Assembly (NCBI RefSeq): GCF_026788005.1
Contig: NZ_JABEPE010000007.1
Span: forward strand, 62,001-126,000
Reading direction: 5' to 3'
Length of the DNA: 64,000 nt
DNA from: Alteromonas sp. a30
GTDB taxonomy: Bacteria; Pseudomonadota; Gammaproteobacteria; Enterobacterales; Alteromonadaceae
Each line of letters starts with the position of its first letter. The stretch's first letter is position 1. Below, one piece after another: positions 55,287 to 63,702 of the stretch. Made by a program: the position numbers and the translations under genes. The notes beneath the pieces are model-generated. The model was not told the DNA's origin and made no database searches. It saw only the letters and a program-made list of their open reading frames with translations.

Positions 55287-55940
55287 TTAGCGATTTAGCT
55301 TTTTTTGCAGTTTTCTCATCAAAGCATCGATCTCTTCCTGACGACCACTATCAGCAAGTGGACGCGTAGGACGAGGTGCAGCGGCTTTTGCCATCATCAA
55401 GTGCTTTTTCGCTGCTTGATATTCGCCATCGTTGTATAAGAATTCGCCGTAGAAGTAATTAGGGTCAATGCCATTTGGATTGATTTCTAACGCTTTTTTC
55501 AGCATTTTCTCTGCTTTTTTATCGCTACCAAAACCAATTGGCCAACCTGGCACTTTGTGAAACAGTGTGCCTAAACTGGTATAGGCAGAGCCGTTGAGGG
55601 CTTGCGGGTCGAGTTCCAGTGCTTTTTCTAAAGCTTTTTTGGCTTCTTTTGCATAACCAAGCGCGCCTAATCCACCTTTTACCCCTGCAAATGTTGACTT
55701 GCTAATACCTAACCAAATCCAGTATTCGGCGTTTTCCGGTGATTGTTGAGTTAAGTTTTCAGCATCTGCAATTAGTTTCTCAAATGCGGCGATTTTTTCT
55801 TTTTCATCTTCAAGCTGATAGTTTGCTTGTGCCCAACGATGTTGAATATCGAGTAACGATGAATTCGCGCTCATGTCTTCTGCGAAGCTGGCGCCAGTGA
55901 ATAAGCTTAACGTTAAGGCTGCGGTTGCGAGTAATTTCAT
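55287..55940 (-). CDS. Exported TPR-repeat protein, end of the thermostable-hemolysin operon
   Basis: 217 residues with a signal peptide (MKLLATAALTLSLFTGASFA, cleavage near 20). TPR-like helix pairs run through the rest (AEYWIWLGISKSTFAGVKGG; AKKALEKALELDPQALNGSA; AEKMLKKALEINPNGIDPNY). Relatives lie in similar operons, but no enzymatic role is evident, so it may scaffold the pathway in the periplasm. Its ATG overlaps the SDR stop by four bases (ATGA), showing coupling. Confidence 0.85.
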   Translation of the reverse strand: MKLLATAALTLSLFTGASFAEDMSANSSLLDIQHRWAQANYQLEDEKEKIAAFEKLIADAENLTQQSPENAEYWIWLGISKSTFAGVKGGLGALGYAKEAKKALEKALELDPQALNGSAYTSLGTLFHKVPGWPIGFGSDKKAEKMLKKALEINPNGIDPNYFYGEFLYNDGEYQAAKKHLMMAKAAAPRPTRPLADSGRQEEIDALMRKLQKKLNR

Positions 55941-56743
55941 GAGTTGGCCTCCAAAGGGATTTTGCTTGCGAATTTTTTAATAATGGGGAGCTTTTTCAAT
56001 AAGGCGTTATCCACCAAATTCGGGAAAGCCCCGTTTATTTTCACAAAGAGTTTTTCAGGCCAACCCACAAACACTCTGAGTTTGCCTGATTCGAGTTGTT
56101 GAATTAATGCTTGCGCGACAACATCGGGTGAGTCGACCTGATTTCCCAAAGCTTGGTTCATTTCATCGACGGTGGCGCTATTAATGCTGGTGGATGTTGT
56201 CCTTGGGGCAAGGTACAACACGTTAACCGAGCTATCGGCTAATTCACGTTGCAGTGCTTCGGTAAATCCACGCAACCCAAATTTGCTTGCACAATAGGTT
56301 GAAAAGCAGGGAAAACCAATGCTGCCAAAGGTTGAACCTACGTTAATAATGCTAGCTTTATCGCGGCGCTTTAGGCTGGGTAAAACGCCTTGAATCAGTT
56401 GAATAGGACTGTTCAAATTAATGTTGAGTAACGTTTCTAAGTTGTCGCCAGTGACGTTTTCAATAGGGTTGAACCCTGCTACACCAGCGTTATTAATTAG
56501 CATGGTGACATCGTCTCGCGCATTTAGCTCAGCAATCACCATCTCGCGTTGTGCTTTGTCGGAAAGGTCTGCCGCAAGGTATTCGTGAGTGCCCGGTAGT
56601 TTGGCGCAAAGCGCACGCAACTGGGATTCATTGCGTCCGTTTAAAATGAGCTTTGCGCCTTTATTGACTAAGGCATGAGCGATAGCCTGACCAATGCCGC
56701 CAGAAGCTCCGGTTAAAAAGCATATTTGTTGATTCCACTGCAT
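55937..56743 (-). CDS. Short-chain dehydrogenase/reductase
   Basis: 268 residues. The classical SDR motifs are intact: TGASGGIG (11-18), NNAG (84-87) and the catalytic S137, Y150, K154 in STYCASKFG. The C-terminus carries a hydrophobic and basic tail (KINGAFPNLVDNALLKKLPI), which may bind the membrane or a lipid substrate. It overlaps the TPR gene and follows the diiron-oxidase-like gene by 40 bp. It is predicted to reduce or oxidise a ketone or aldehyde intermediate made by its neighbours. Confidence 0.9.
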   Translation of the reverse strand: MQWNQQICFLTGASGGIGQAIAHALVNKGAKLILNGRNESQLRALCAKLPGTHEYLAADLSDKAQREMVIAELNARDDVTMLINNAGVAGFNPIENVTGDNLETLLNINLNSPIQLIQGVLPSLKRRDKASIINVGSTFGSIGFPCFSTYCASKFGLRGFTEALQRELADSSVNVLYLAPRTTSTSINSATVDEMNQALGNQVDSPDVVAQALIQQLESGKLRVFVGWPEKLFVKINGAFPNLVDNALLKKLPIIKKFASKIPLEANS

Positions 56744-56783
56744 TATATTAAGCCTGCCTTGTGTTGCATGGGAGAGAAGCGGG

Positions 56784-57455
56784 TTATGCCGCGCTCGCTA
56801 ACCCATGCTCTGCGGTTAATTCATGGAAAATGTTGCCGTATAAACGGAAGAACACTTTGGCGCTGTGTATGATTAAATCTTGCTCTTTCTCATCGGTGAT
56901 TTGATTCATCAAATTTTCAAAAAACACAATGTGCTCCTGATCTAGTGCGCCGTGTGAGCGCAAGTAAGAAAAGGCTTTTGCGGGTACTCTGGTGTTGTCA
57001 TTAATGCTGCTTGCGGCAGCATCGGCCATTTCAATACTGGTGCCTTCCAACACGAATACCATGCCAAAGAAGCAAAGCGGATTGATACGATGCACAGAGT
57101 CGTAGGCGTAGCTAACCATTAGCTCAGTGGCGATAGCTGGTTGGCTATGGCGCGCTTGCTCTTTATCAAATCCACAAGCGGCAATGTCGTTTAGCACCCA
57201 TTCTTGGTGGCCTTTTTCTTCATCAATATATTCGGCGACTGCATCGCGCAGCCATTCTTTTTCAAATGGAATACGAGCGCCCACAGCCATTAACAACGGT
57301 ACTGTGTGCTTAACGTGGTGGAATGCTTGCTGCAAAAACGCAACATAGTCATTTACATTAATGTTGCCTTGAAAACAGCGCTTAATAATTGGCGCTGACA
57401 ATAAGTAGGCTTTTTCATTTTGAGTTTCGTTCACTAAACGGGAATATAGGCTCAT
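56784..57455 (-). CDS. Heme-oxygenase-like iron-containing redox enzyme (HDO/TenA-like)
   Basis: 223 residues from the ATG at 57453-57455, preceded by AGGA. The all-alpha fold is that of the TenA/PqqC/HDO group. Candidate iron ligands are E79/E80 and H83 (DEEKGH), E137 (FVLEGTS) and H168-x3-D172-x2-H175 (HGALDQEH), the arrangement seen in dinuclear-iron HDOs such as CADD. Known HDOs cleave fatty acids to alkenes, oxidise amines or make other small molecules. Placed 20 bp after an acyl-adenylate ligase gene, it probably oxidises the activated acyl product. The exact reaction is unknown. Confidence 0.82.
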   Translation of the reverse strand: MSLYSRLVNETQNEKAYLLSAPIIKRCFQGNINVNDYVAFLQQAFHHVKHTVPLLMAVGARIPFEKEWLRDAVAEYIDEEKGHQEWVLNDIAACGFDKEQARHSQPAIATELMVSYAYDSVHRINPLCFFGMVFVLEGTSIEMADAAASSINDNTRVPAKAFSYLRSHGALDQEHIVFFENLMNQITDEKEQDLIIHSAKVFFRLYGNIFHELTAEHGLASAA

Positions 57456-57475
57456 GATTCGACATCCTATTTGGG

Positions 57476-58888
57476 TCAATGAGAATTGGAATAAAGGGAA
57501 TCGATTTGCGATTCAAAATGCGCCAAAATGGCTGGTCTTTTCGGACGGAAGTTATCCGTGACTAAGCCCGTTTCAGGGGTGAGTCCAGTGCCTAAATTTA
57601 GCCAATACTTCACTTGCGCGTAGTCGGGTAGTTGTTGATTAATATGAGTGATGACGCGTTGAATTTCCGCGTCGCTTGCTGCTGGGTTGATTGGCGTGAC
57701 TAAGGCAACCAATGCAGGTTTACCATCGCCAAAAACAAAAGCCTGTTTGAATTGTCCCGATGCCATTAACACCGACTCTGGCCATTCTGGGGCAATGTTT
57801 CGACCGAAGGAGTTAATTAACAAGTTTTTACGACGACCTTCGATCACTAAGTCGTCGCCTTCCCAACGTGCTAAGTCGCCGGTGTTAACTTTGGTTGGAT
57901 ACCAAGATGCTTCGTCACCTAAGTAACCTAAGAAGGTGTTGCCTGTAACGACTACTTCGTTGTTTTCAATGTCAACATTGACGTGATCTAGTGGCTTGCC
58001 AACGCTAAGAGGGTTGTTATGTGCAGGCGAATTTAACGCCACGACGGATGCACATTCCGATAAGCCATAACCTTGAAAAACCGGTAAGCCGCATTGTTGT
58101 GCGAGGTTTAATAGGTTGGAGTCAACTCGACTGCCGCCTACGGCAATAAAGTTCAATGATTTAGGAGGCTGCCAGCCTTGACGACACGCACCCACTAGAA
58201 TCAGTAGTAATTCGGGTACTAAGTTGATGGCATTAGGCTCAAAATGGCTTAACAACGTCAACATGTTGTCTGGATTGGTTAATCGGCTGCCTTCAAAACC
58301 TCGTGAGGCTTCATCTGCCAGCACAACATGACCATTTGCCAATAAGGTGCCGTAAATGCCCGCCACGTTTTCTAACAAGGTCGGGAGTGGCAAAAGGCTT
58401 AAAAATGTGGGGGCTGTTAAGCCCACTCGTTGGCTAATGGCTCGAGCGACATTTAATTGTTGTTCCGTGCTTAAACATACGCCTTTTGGGGTTCCTGTTG
58501 AGCCTGATGTGAAGGTGATCTTTTGTGTCCCTTCGGGGGCATTGGCTCGACCTGTTACCGCGCGTTTAAGCGGCGATGTTTGCGCCGAAATAATCCACTC
58601 AACTTGGCTCTGCTCAAGCACATGTTGTTTTTGTGCGTCAGAAAAATACGCTGGTAAAGGGGTACAAAGTGTGCCAGTTTGCAGGCAAGCTAAATCGAAA
58701 GCCACCCATTCAATAGTGTTATCTAGCGCTAAAGCAACGGATTTAGCGTCGACTTCTTTTAGCCACTTAGCGCGAGATTGCACCAAGTCATAAAATGCGC
58801 GATAGCTGATTTCCAGCGTTTTCCCGGAGGCACTCACTTCGGTGAAAGCGGTTTTGTTGTTGTTAACCCATGATTGCATTGGAAACAT
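57476..58888 (-). CDS. Short AMP-dependent acyl ligase
   Basis: 470 residues, shorter than usual long-chain acyl-CoA synthetases (550-600). The nucleotide motif TFTSGSTGTPKGV is at 125-137, with FQGYGLSECASVVALNSP further on. LVIEGRRKNLLINSFGRNIAPEWPE is the A8-like hinge of the FadD15/long-chain group. It should activate a carboxylic acid as acyl-AMP and pass it to CoA or an acceptor. The ATG shares one base with the stop of the upstream hemolysin-family gene (TAATG). The acyl chain is unknown. Confidence 0.88.
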   Translation of the reverse strand: MFPMQSWVNNNKTAFTEVSASGKTLEISYRAFYDLVQSRAKWLKEVDAKSVALALDNTIEWVAFDLACLQTGTLCTPLPAYFSDAQKQHVLEQSQVEWIISAQTSPLKRAVTGRANAPEGTQKITFTSGSTGTPKGVCLSTEQQLNVARAISQRVGLTAPTFLSLLPLPTLLENVAGIYGTLLANGHVVLADEASRGFEGSRLTNPDNMLTLLSHFEPNAINLVPELLLILVGACRQGWQPPKSLNFIAVGGSRVDSNLLNLAQQCGLPVFQGYGLSECASVVALNSPAHNNPLSVGKPLDHVNVDIENNEVVVTGNTFLGYLGDEASWYPTKVNTGDLARWEGDDLVIEGRRKNLLINSFGRNIAPEWPESVLMASGQFKQAFVFGDGKPALVALVTPINPAASDAEIQRVITHINQQLPDYAQVKYWLNLGTGLTPETGLVTDNFRPKRPAILAHFESQIDSLYSNSH

Positions 58889-59637
58889 TACGCAAGCACC
58901 TCTTTGAGTTGTTGGTGATTGGCAAAAATTTGCAAGCTCAATGTATGACGTAATGACTTCAAAGCTGGCGTTTGTTCAATGGCGTTCACGGCATCGGCAA
59001 TATCCAATACCATTACCTGAGGGTTCTCTTTGTAGTAGTTTCCCCACTTGTCCGGGCCGCTTTTTACTGCGGTTTCGCTCGCTTGGCATAATGCAGTGAG
59101 TGGAATGCCAAACTTATCGAAAATGCGAATCACGTTTGGAACGCCGGTGAATGCAATGTGCGTTTTGTCGCATAGGGCAAGCGTTAACACGGTGCAAAGT
59201 AACAATTGCTGAGTGAAGCGGCTAGATGTGCTGTGTAAGTTGCCAATTTCCACAATCTGGTGACGCGCGGCGACAATGCCTTTTTCCTGAAGTGCTAACT
59301 CAAGTTCGGATTTAGCGGCAACGTTAGGCAGTGTTGATGGATTATGTTGGGAGGGTAAATATTGCTCTAGAAACAATGTTTCTTTGGCACTTCTTACGCC
59401 CAACGCGGTTTTTATTTTGCCGAATTTCAAATAGAACAAATTCGGCAAAAATGAGTGAATTTCTGCACTGTGGGCGCGTTTAAAGCCAGCTTGGATAAAG
59501 TTTTCAACTTCTTCTCGCAGCGGGTGATTTTTACCGGCAACACCTAAGAGCACCGGTTCGATATTCTCGTTAGTCGGTACTTTTACTCTGTCATTAGACA
59601 AGGTGTTAACGTGGTAATGTAAAGCTGCATCAAACAT
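58888..59637 (-). CDS. Thermostable-hemolysin family protein, GNAT/autoinducer-synthase-like
   Basis: 249 residues matching the T_hemolysin family (thermostable delta-VPH of Vibrio). There is no signal peptide, so a secreted-toxin role is doubtful. The body reads like an acyltransferase of the GNAT/LuxI type: ALGVRSAKETLFLEQYL (78-94), EIGNLHSTS (130-138), and AFTGVPNVIRIFDKFGIP in the last third, where such folds bind the acyl-CoA. It is the first gene of a tightly packed operon with an acyl ligase, an HDO and an SDR, which suits acyl transfer in biosynthesis. The enzymatic role is inference; the family name is more certain. Confidence 0.8.
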   Translation of the reverse strand: MFDAALHYHVNTLSNDRVKVPTNENIEPVLLGVAGKNHPLREEVENFIQAGFKRAHSAEIHSFLPNLFYLKFGKIKTALGVRSAKETLFLEQYLPSQHNPSTLPNVAAKSELELALQEKGIVAARHQIVEIGNLHSTSSRFTQQLLLCTVLTLALCDKTHIAFTGVPNVIRIFDKFGIPLTALCQASETAVKSGPDKWGNYYKENPQVMVLDIADAVNAIEQTPALKSLRHTLSLQIFANHQQLKEVLA

Positions 59638-59784
59638 GTGAAGTTCACTCGGTATCAGTTGATGTTAGCTAGAATAGTGAAGACTTCTTAAGTAAATCTT
59701 AGGGGAGATAAATATGTGTAAAAAGCGTGGAGAAAAGAGAGGTGGAGTTTATAAAATCTTTTATAAACAATAAGTTATTAATTT

Positions 59785-59822
59785 ATAAAAAGGGGTAGTG
59801 TGAAATGATTCCTTCTACCCCT
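59785..59822 (-). terminator. Intrinsic terminator of the HPPD gene
   Basis: On the minus strand GGGGTAG and CTACCCC (59815-59821 and 59792-59798) form a stem followed by TTTTTATA. It begins about 45 bases after the HPPD stop, and separates it from the hemolysin-family operon. Confidence 0.7.
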
Positions 59823-59864
59823 GTTGTTTATTTACGCAATATGCGGCATTGATTATCTTAATAC

Positions 59865-60902
59865 TTAAGCTAATACGCCTCGTTCCATTTGGTCGATTTC
59901 AACCGCTTCGAATAAGGTTTTAACGTTTCCTTCACCAAAGCCATTGTTACCTTTGCGCTGAATAAACTCAAAGAAGATAGGACCAATCATAGTATCGGTG
60001 AAAATTTGCAGGAGTATTTTGTCCTGATTCATTTTGTCGTTATCAATCAAAATGTGGTTTTTACGCATTCTTTCTAGGTCTTCACCATGATGCTTAATAC
60101 GTTTGTCGATTAAGTTGTAGTAAGTGTCAGGTGTTGTCATAAAGCGCACTTGGCTATGCTTGCGGCTTTCAATGGCGTGGTAAATATCGGTAGTATCAAA
60201 GGCGATGTGTTGAACACCCGGACCATTGTTCACTTTGATGTATTCAGAAATCTGTGAACCATCTTCAAAGTCTTCGTTAAGCACTACCCGAATGTTGCCA
60301 CATTCCGAGCCGAGTGGATTACAACGGAAAGAGGTCTTTTTGCCATCGATAATGAAGTTCGATGTTTCTTTCAAATTAAGCACAACTTCGTAGAAGTAAC
60401 GCCATTTTTCTAACTGACCTTTTTTCACATTAATCGCAATGTGATCGATGGATTTGATAGTGGCGCCCTCTTGAGGTTGGTTTGGCGTGTAGTCAAACTC
60501 CTCTTGCATCATTGCCGTCCACTGCTCAGGACTAAACGCATACGTGAGCACACCACCTTCACCTTGAATAGAAGGCATACTCAAGCCCGATAACGAATTA
60601 ACGGAATTTTGAGTTTGGTAGCCTGTGTATAGAGCCGTTTCGAGTACCTTTTCAGGTTCATTTAACACCAATCCTACACCTAAAATGGAAGAGCCATGAG
60701 ACTCAAAGTGCTTTTTGGCATACTCTTGCATCTCACAGTTCACCACAAGTGCCACGTGGTTCGCTTCAAATAAGTAGATTTTTTTGAAACGATGTGAAGC
60801 AACTAAATTTACGCCAAGCTGCTCCATCGTGTGACGGATGCTTTCAAAATCGTCAGTGATAAATTCAATAAATTGAATGTACTGCTGCGTTGTTGATGTC
60901 AT
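59865..60902 (-). CDS. hppD: 4-hydroxyphenylpyruvate dioxygenase
   Basis: 345 residues from the ATG at 60900-60902 (MTSTTQQYIQFIEF). The frame stays open to 61013, but that part overlaps pirin and lacks HPPD character. The non-heme iron ligands are H154 (SIDHIAINV), H232 (GVQHIAFD) and E312 (GPIFFEFIQRKG). The C-terminus GFGEGNVKTLFEAVE is typical. It converts 4-hydroxyphenylpyruvate to homogentisate in tyrosine breakdown. No homogentisate dioxygenase is in the window. A perfect palindrome lies 15 bp upstream of the start. Confidence 0.93.
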   Translation of the reverse strand: MTSTTQQYIQFIEFITDDFESIRHTMEQLGVNLVASHRFKKIYLFEANHVALVVNCEMQEYAKKHFESHGSSILGVGLVLNEPEKVLETALYTGYQTQNSVNSLSGLSMPSIQGEGGVLTYAFSPEQWTAMMQEEFDYTPNQPQEGATIKSIDHIAINVKKGQLEKWRYFYEVVLNLKETSNFIIDGKKTSFRCNPLGSECGNIRVVLNEDFEDGSQISEYIKVNNGPGVQHIAFDTTDIYHAIESRKHSQVRFMTTPDTYYNLIDKRIKHHGEDLERMRKNHILIDNDKMNQDKILLQIFTDTMIGPIFFEFIQRKGNNGFGEGNVKTLFEAVEIDQMERGVLA

Positions 60903-60917
60903 GTCTAAGTTTCCCGT

Positions 60918-60929
60918 CCCCAATTGGGG
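60918..60929. promoter_or_regulatory. Perfect 12-bp palindrome in the pirin-HPPD gap
   Basis: CCCCAATTGGGG sits in the 61-bp gap between the pirin stop and the HPPD start. It could be an operator for a separate HPPD promoter or a short hairpin in the shared transcript. Only the symmetry and position support it. Confidence 0.4.
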
Positions 60930-60963
60930 TAATGTATTGGATATTAAATTGATGTCAGTTTGT

Positions 60964-61659
60964 TCATGCCCTTGGAAGATCAAACAAGATGGCTTCAACA
61001 TCTTGCTCACCATGAAGGGTTGTTTGTTGCTGTTCGATTATGATGCCGGCATCTCCCCCAAGTAGACGTTGCGATTCTAGTGAGGCGTCGCCTTTCACAA
61101 TGTGGAAATAAGCGATGCGTTCAGGATCAAGCGTGATTGTTTGAGAGGTGCCCGCAGAAAGTCGGATAAGGTGCAAATTGACATCCTGATTGATAAAAAG
61201 GGCATTGCTATGGGCTTGTCCAGAAGCGACTAATGTCATGCCTTGTGTATCCTCAATGGATTTTTTCTCATAACGCGGTTCAAGGTTTCGCGCGTTGGGT
61301 AAAATCCAAATTTGCAGGAAGTGCAACGGGGCAACATTTGAATCATTGTATTCACTGTGCGATATGCCCGTACCTGCGGTCATCACTTGGAATTGACCGG
61401 CGGACAACACAGCTTCATGCCCATCACTGTCTTTATGGCGAATACTACCTTCGATCACGTAACTGATAATTTCCATGTCGCGGTGTCCGTGTGTTGGGAA
61501 ACCGGCACCCGGCGCGACAGTATCGTCATTAATAACGCGTAAAACCGACACTCCCATATTGCGAGGGTCGTAATAACCTGCAAATGAAAAAGAGTGGTAA
61601 CTTTTAAGCCAACCATATTGGCTGAGACCTCGTTTTTCGCCTGAACGGGTAATGAGCAT
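60964..61659 (-). CDS. Pirin-family cupin (YhaK-like)
   Basis: 231 residues with two cupin halves. The first is conserved: SYHSFSFAGYYDPRNMGVSV, GFPTHGHRDMEIISYVIEG and MTAGTGISHSEYN give the His/Glu metal ligands (H-x-H, E, H). The family includes quercetinase-like dioxygenases and redox sensors. It lies between the hydroquinone reductase (12 bp) and HPPD genes, so a role with quinones or phenols is plausible. The reaction is not predictable from sequence. Confidence 0.88.
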   Translation of the reverse strand: MLITRSGEKRGLSQYGWLKSYHSFSFAGYYDPRNMGVSVLRVINDDTVAPGAGFPTHGHRDMEIISYVIEGSIRHKDSDGHEAVLSAGQFQVMTAGTGISHSEYNDSNVAPLHFLQIWILPNARNLEPRYEKKSIEDTQGMTLVASGQAHSNALFINQDVNLHLIRLSAGTSQTITLDPERIAYFHIVKGDASLESQRLLGGDAGIIIEQQQTTLHGEQDVEAILFDLPRA

Positions 61660-61671
61660 GAATACTGACCT

Positions 61672-62673
61672 TTAATCAAAGCGGTTGTGAGGCGCGTCGA
61701 AATTTAATTCCGGGCCTTTTGGAACAACGCGAGTTGGATTAATCATGTCGTGGCTGTAGTAATAGTGCTCTTTGATATGCTCAATACTGACGGTTTCTGC
61801 TACGCCCGGATGTTGGTACAACGCTCGTGTATAATTCGATAGGTTGGGGTAGTCCTCAATGCGTTTCTTATTGGTTTTAAAGTGACCAACATAAACGGCA
61901 TCAAAACGGACCAGCGTGGTAAATAAACGCCAATCGGCTTCGGTTAGAGTGTCGCCAACAAGCCATTGATTTTTACCAAGTCGGGATTCGAGCTCGTCGA
62001 GAGCAGAGAATAGGCGTCTGAATTCTTCTTCATAAACGTCTTGCGTCGTTGAGAACCCCGTTTTATACACGCCATTGTTTACGTTGTGATAAACAAAATC
62101 ATTGATGCTATCAATATCCGCGCGCAATGCTTCTGGATAAAAGTCGGTTTGATCGCCTGTCACATCATTAAAGGCGCTGTTAAACATGCGAATGATGTCG
62201 GCAGATTCGTTGCTGACAATGGTTTCATTCTTTTTGTCCCAAAGGATGGGAACCGTTACCCGACCGCTGTATTCGGAATGTGCCTTTTGATAAAGCTGAT
62301 AGGTGAATTCGAAGCCATACAAGGGCTCTTCTTGTGCGCCCGGAACATGGATACCGTTGAACTTGTCCGCAGGACGCTTAAATTCCCAGCCATTTTCTAG
62401 CATATGCGCTTCCACAACGGTGATGGGAATGAAGGATTCTAGCTTTTTCAATTTGCGGAAAATTAATGTTCTATGGGCCCAAGGACACGCTAAAGATACA
62501 TATAAATGGTAGCGGTCAGCCTCGGCTTTAAAACCCGATTGCCCTGTAGGACCTGCACTGCCATCCGGCGTTATCCAGTTTCTGAAACGGCTGATATCGC
62601 GCTCAAAACGACCACCAGTAGAATCGGTGTCGTACCACTTATCAACCCATTTGCCTTCGACTAATAAACCCAT
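61672..62673 (-). CDS. yqjG: Glutathionyl-hydroquinone reductase (YqjG-like)
   Basis: 333 residues, the length of the xi-class glutathione transferases. The active Cys is C63 in LACPWAHRTLI, with the family-specific SGFKAEADRYHLYVS before it and the C-terminal GST helical domain (DIIRMFNSAFNDV; YPNLSNYTRALYQHPGV). These enzymes remove glutathione from glutathionyl-hydroquinones. As first gene of an operon with pirin and HPPD, it fits handling of benzoquinone by-products of homogentisate. Confidence 0.92.
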   Translation of the reverse strand: MGLLVEGKWVDKWYDTDSTGGRFERDISRFRNWITPDGSAGPTGQSGFKAEADRYHLYVSLACPWAHRTLIFRKLKKLESFIPITVVEAHMLENGWEFKRPADKFNGIHVPGAQEEPLYGFEFTYQLYQKAHSEYSGRVTVPILWDKKNETIVSNESADIIRMFNSAFNDVTGDQTDFYPEALRADIDSINDFVYHNVNNGVYKTGFSTTQDVYEEEFRRLFSALDELESRLGKNQWLVGDTLTEADWRLFTTLVRFDAVYVGHFKTNKKRIEDYPNLSNYTRALYQHPGVAETVSIEHIKEHYYYSHDMINPTRVVPKGPELNFDAPHNRFD

Positions 62674-62997
62674 ATGCTTCGCTCTTTTTTACTCTGAAAT
62701 TGAAAGTTAGATTAAGATAAATTTTTACCTATCCTTCACAAAATCGAAATGGAGTATAATACCTTTCGCATAAAAAATTAACCATTTAATTGTTCTTGGA
62801 TAGATGTGAACTGACTATAAAGATTTTTAAAATAGTAAAATAGTGGATTAATTTGGCAGTATTGTTCGTTTTAGTAGAATAGTTTGTGCAGCGTAAAGTG
62901 TGATGATTACTTGATTTTTATGGTGTTGGTTTAGTTGTGGAGAAAAACAACATATCGAAAAATACGTACGTCTAATTGAATTAACTAATTAGGAGTA
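62674..62997. other. A+T-rich intergenic region upstream of yqjG
   Basis: 324 bp without a recognised gene, bounded by yqjG starting at 62673 and the barrel-like gene ending at 62998. On the minus strand TATTAT/TATACT-like boxes around 62755 could be the yqjG -10 region, but no matching -35 is convincing. Confidence 0.4.
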
Positions 62998-63702
62998 TTA
63001 ATATTCCCATTCAAGTGCAAGCCTTAGGGTGTGATCTTTGTCATTGCCATTTAAGCCAGTGATAAAGCCTAGTTCCCACTTCAATTGCTTTTGTTTTTCA
63101 TAGCGGTATAAGCCTGTGATGGCGGGGCCAATGCCAACAAAGCCTTTGCCCACATATATTTCAATGGCAGGTTGAATGGCCGGTTTCCAACGATAGCGAT
63201 AGTTCACTCTTAGCTCGGTTTCGAATTCATTTTCTATGCTGCTTCCCCATTCATATTCAGCGAAAACGTTTGCCGTTAGGCTAGTACGACCGAATTCTTT
63301 CTCGAAAAGTAATGCAGCGGATGCTTCCCAGTTACTTTCTTCATGCTCTTTCTCAACCTCAAACAGCATGCCCCAATCTGCCCAGTATTTACCTTGTTCT
63401 GTTAGCATCCAACGTGCTTCTACTTCGTAACCTTCCAAATCAAAGTTTTCTTTATCATCGCGCTCACCAATTAAATAAACTTCAATGGATAAATCTTCAC
63501 GCACGGCATAGCCATAACCCAATCGTTGCATGAGTACATTACCTGAATCTAACTGACGCGAAACCAGTCGCCATTCCAACTCTCTTTCGTTTGGCAGCAC
63601 ATACGGGTGATACACTTTATCGACGATGGCATCGTCGGCTAATGCGGGAAAACCTATTGCTAGCATAATTGCAGCAAGGGAGATCAGGCGAAGCAAAATC
63701 AT
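62998..63702 (-). CDS. Exported beta-barrel-like protein linked to the FTR1-type permease
   Basis: 234 residues with a signal peptide (MILLRLISLAAIMLAIGFPALA). The mature part shows alternating hydrophobic and polar strands (VLMQRLGYGYAVREDLSIEVYL; YEVEARWMLTEQGKYWADWGM; TANVFAEYEWGSS) and ends in LRLALEWEY, an aromatic C-terminal strand as in outer-membrane barrels. I recognise no named family. Its ATG overlaps the permease stop by four bases (ATGA), so both are co-translated and it may give outer-membrane access for iron. Confidence 0.7.
   Translation of the reverse strand: MILLRLISLAAIMLAIGFPALADDAIVDKVYHPYVLPNERELEWRLVSRQLDSGNVLMQRLGYGYAVREDLSIEVYLIGERDDKENFDLEGYEVEARWMLTEQGKYWADWGMLFEVEKEHEESNWEASAALLFEKEFGRTSLTANVFAEYEWGSSIENEFETELRVNYRYRWKPAIQPAIEIYVGKGFVGIGPAITGLYRYEKQKQLKWELGFITGLNGNDKDHTLRLALEWEY

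Noticed and set aside
60903-61013. N-terminal extension of HPPD by 37 residues
   Set aside because: It overlaps the end of pirin, lacks HPPD-like sequence, and the ATG at 60900-60902 gives the usual family length.
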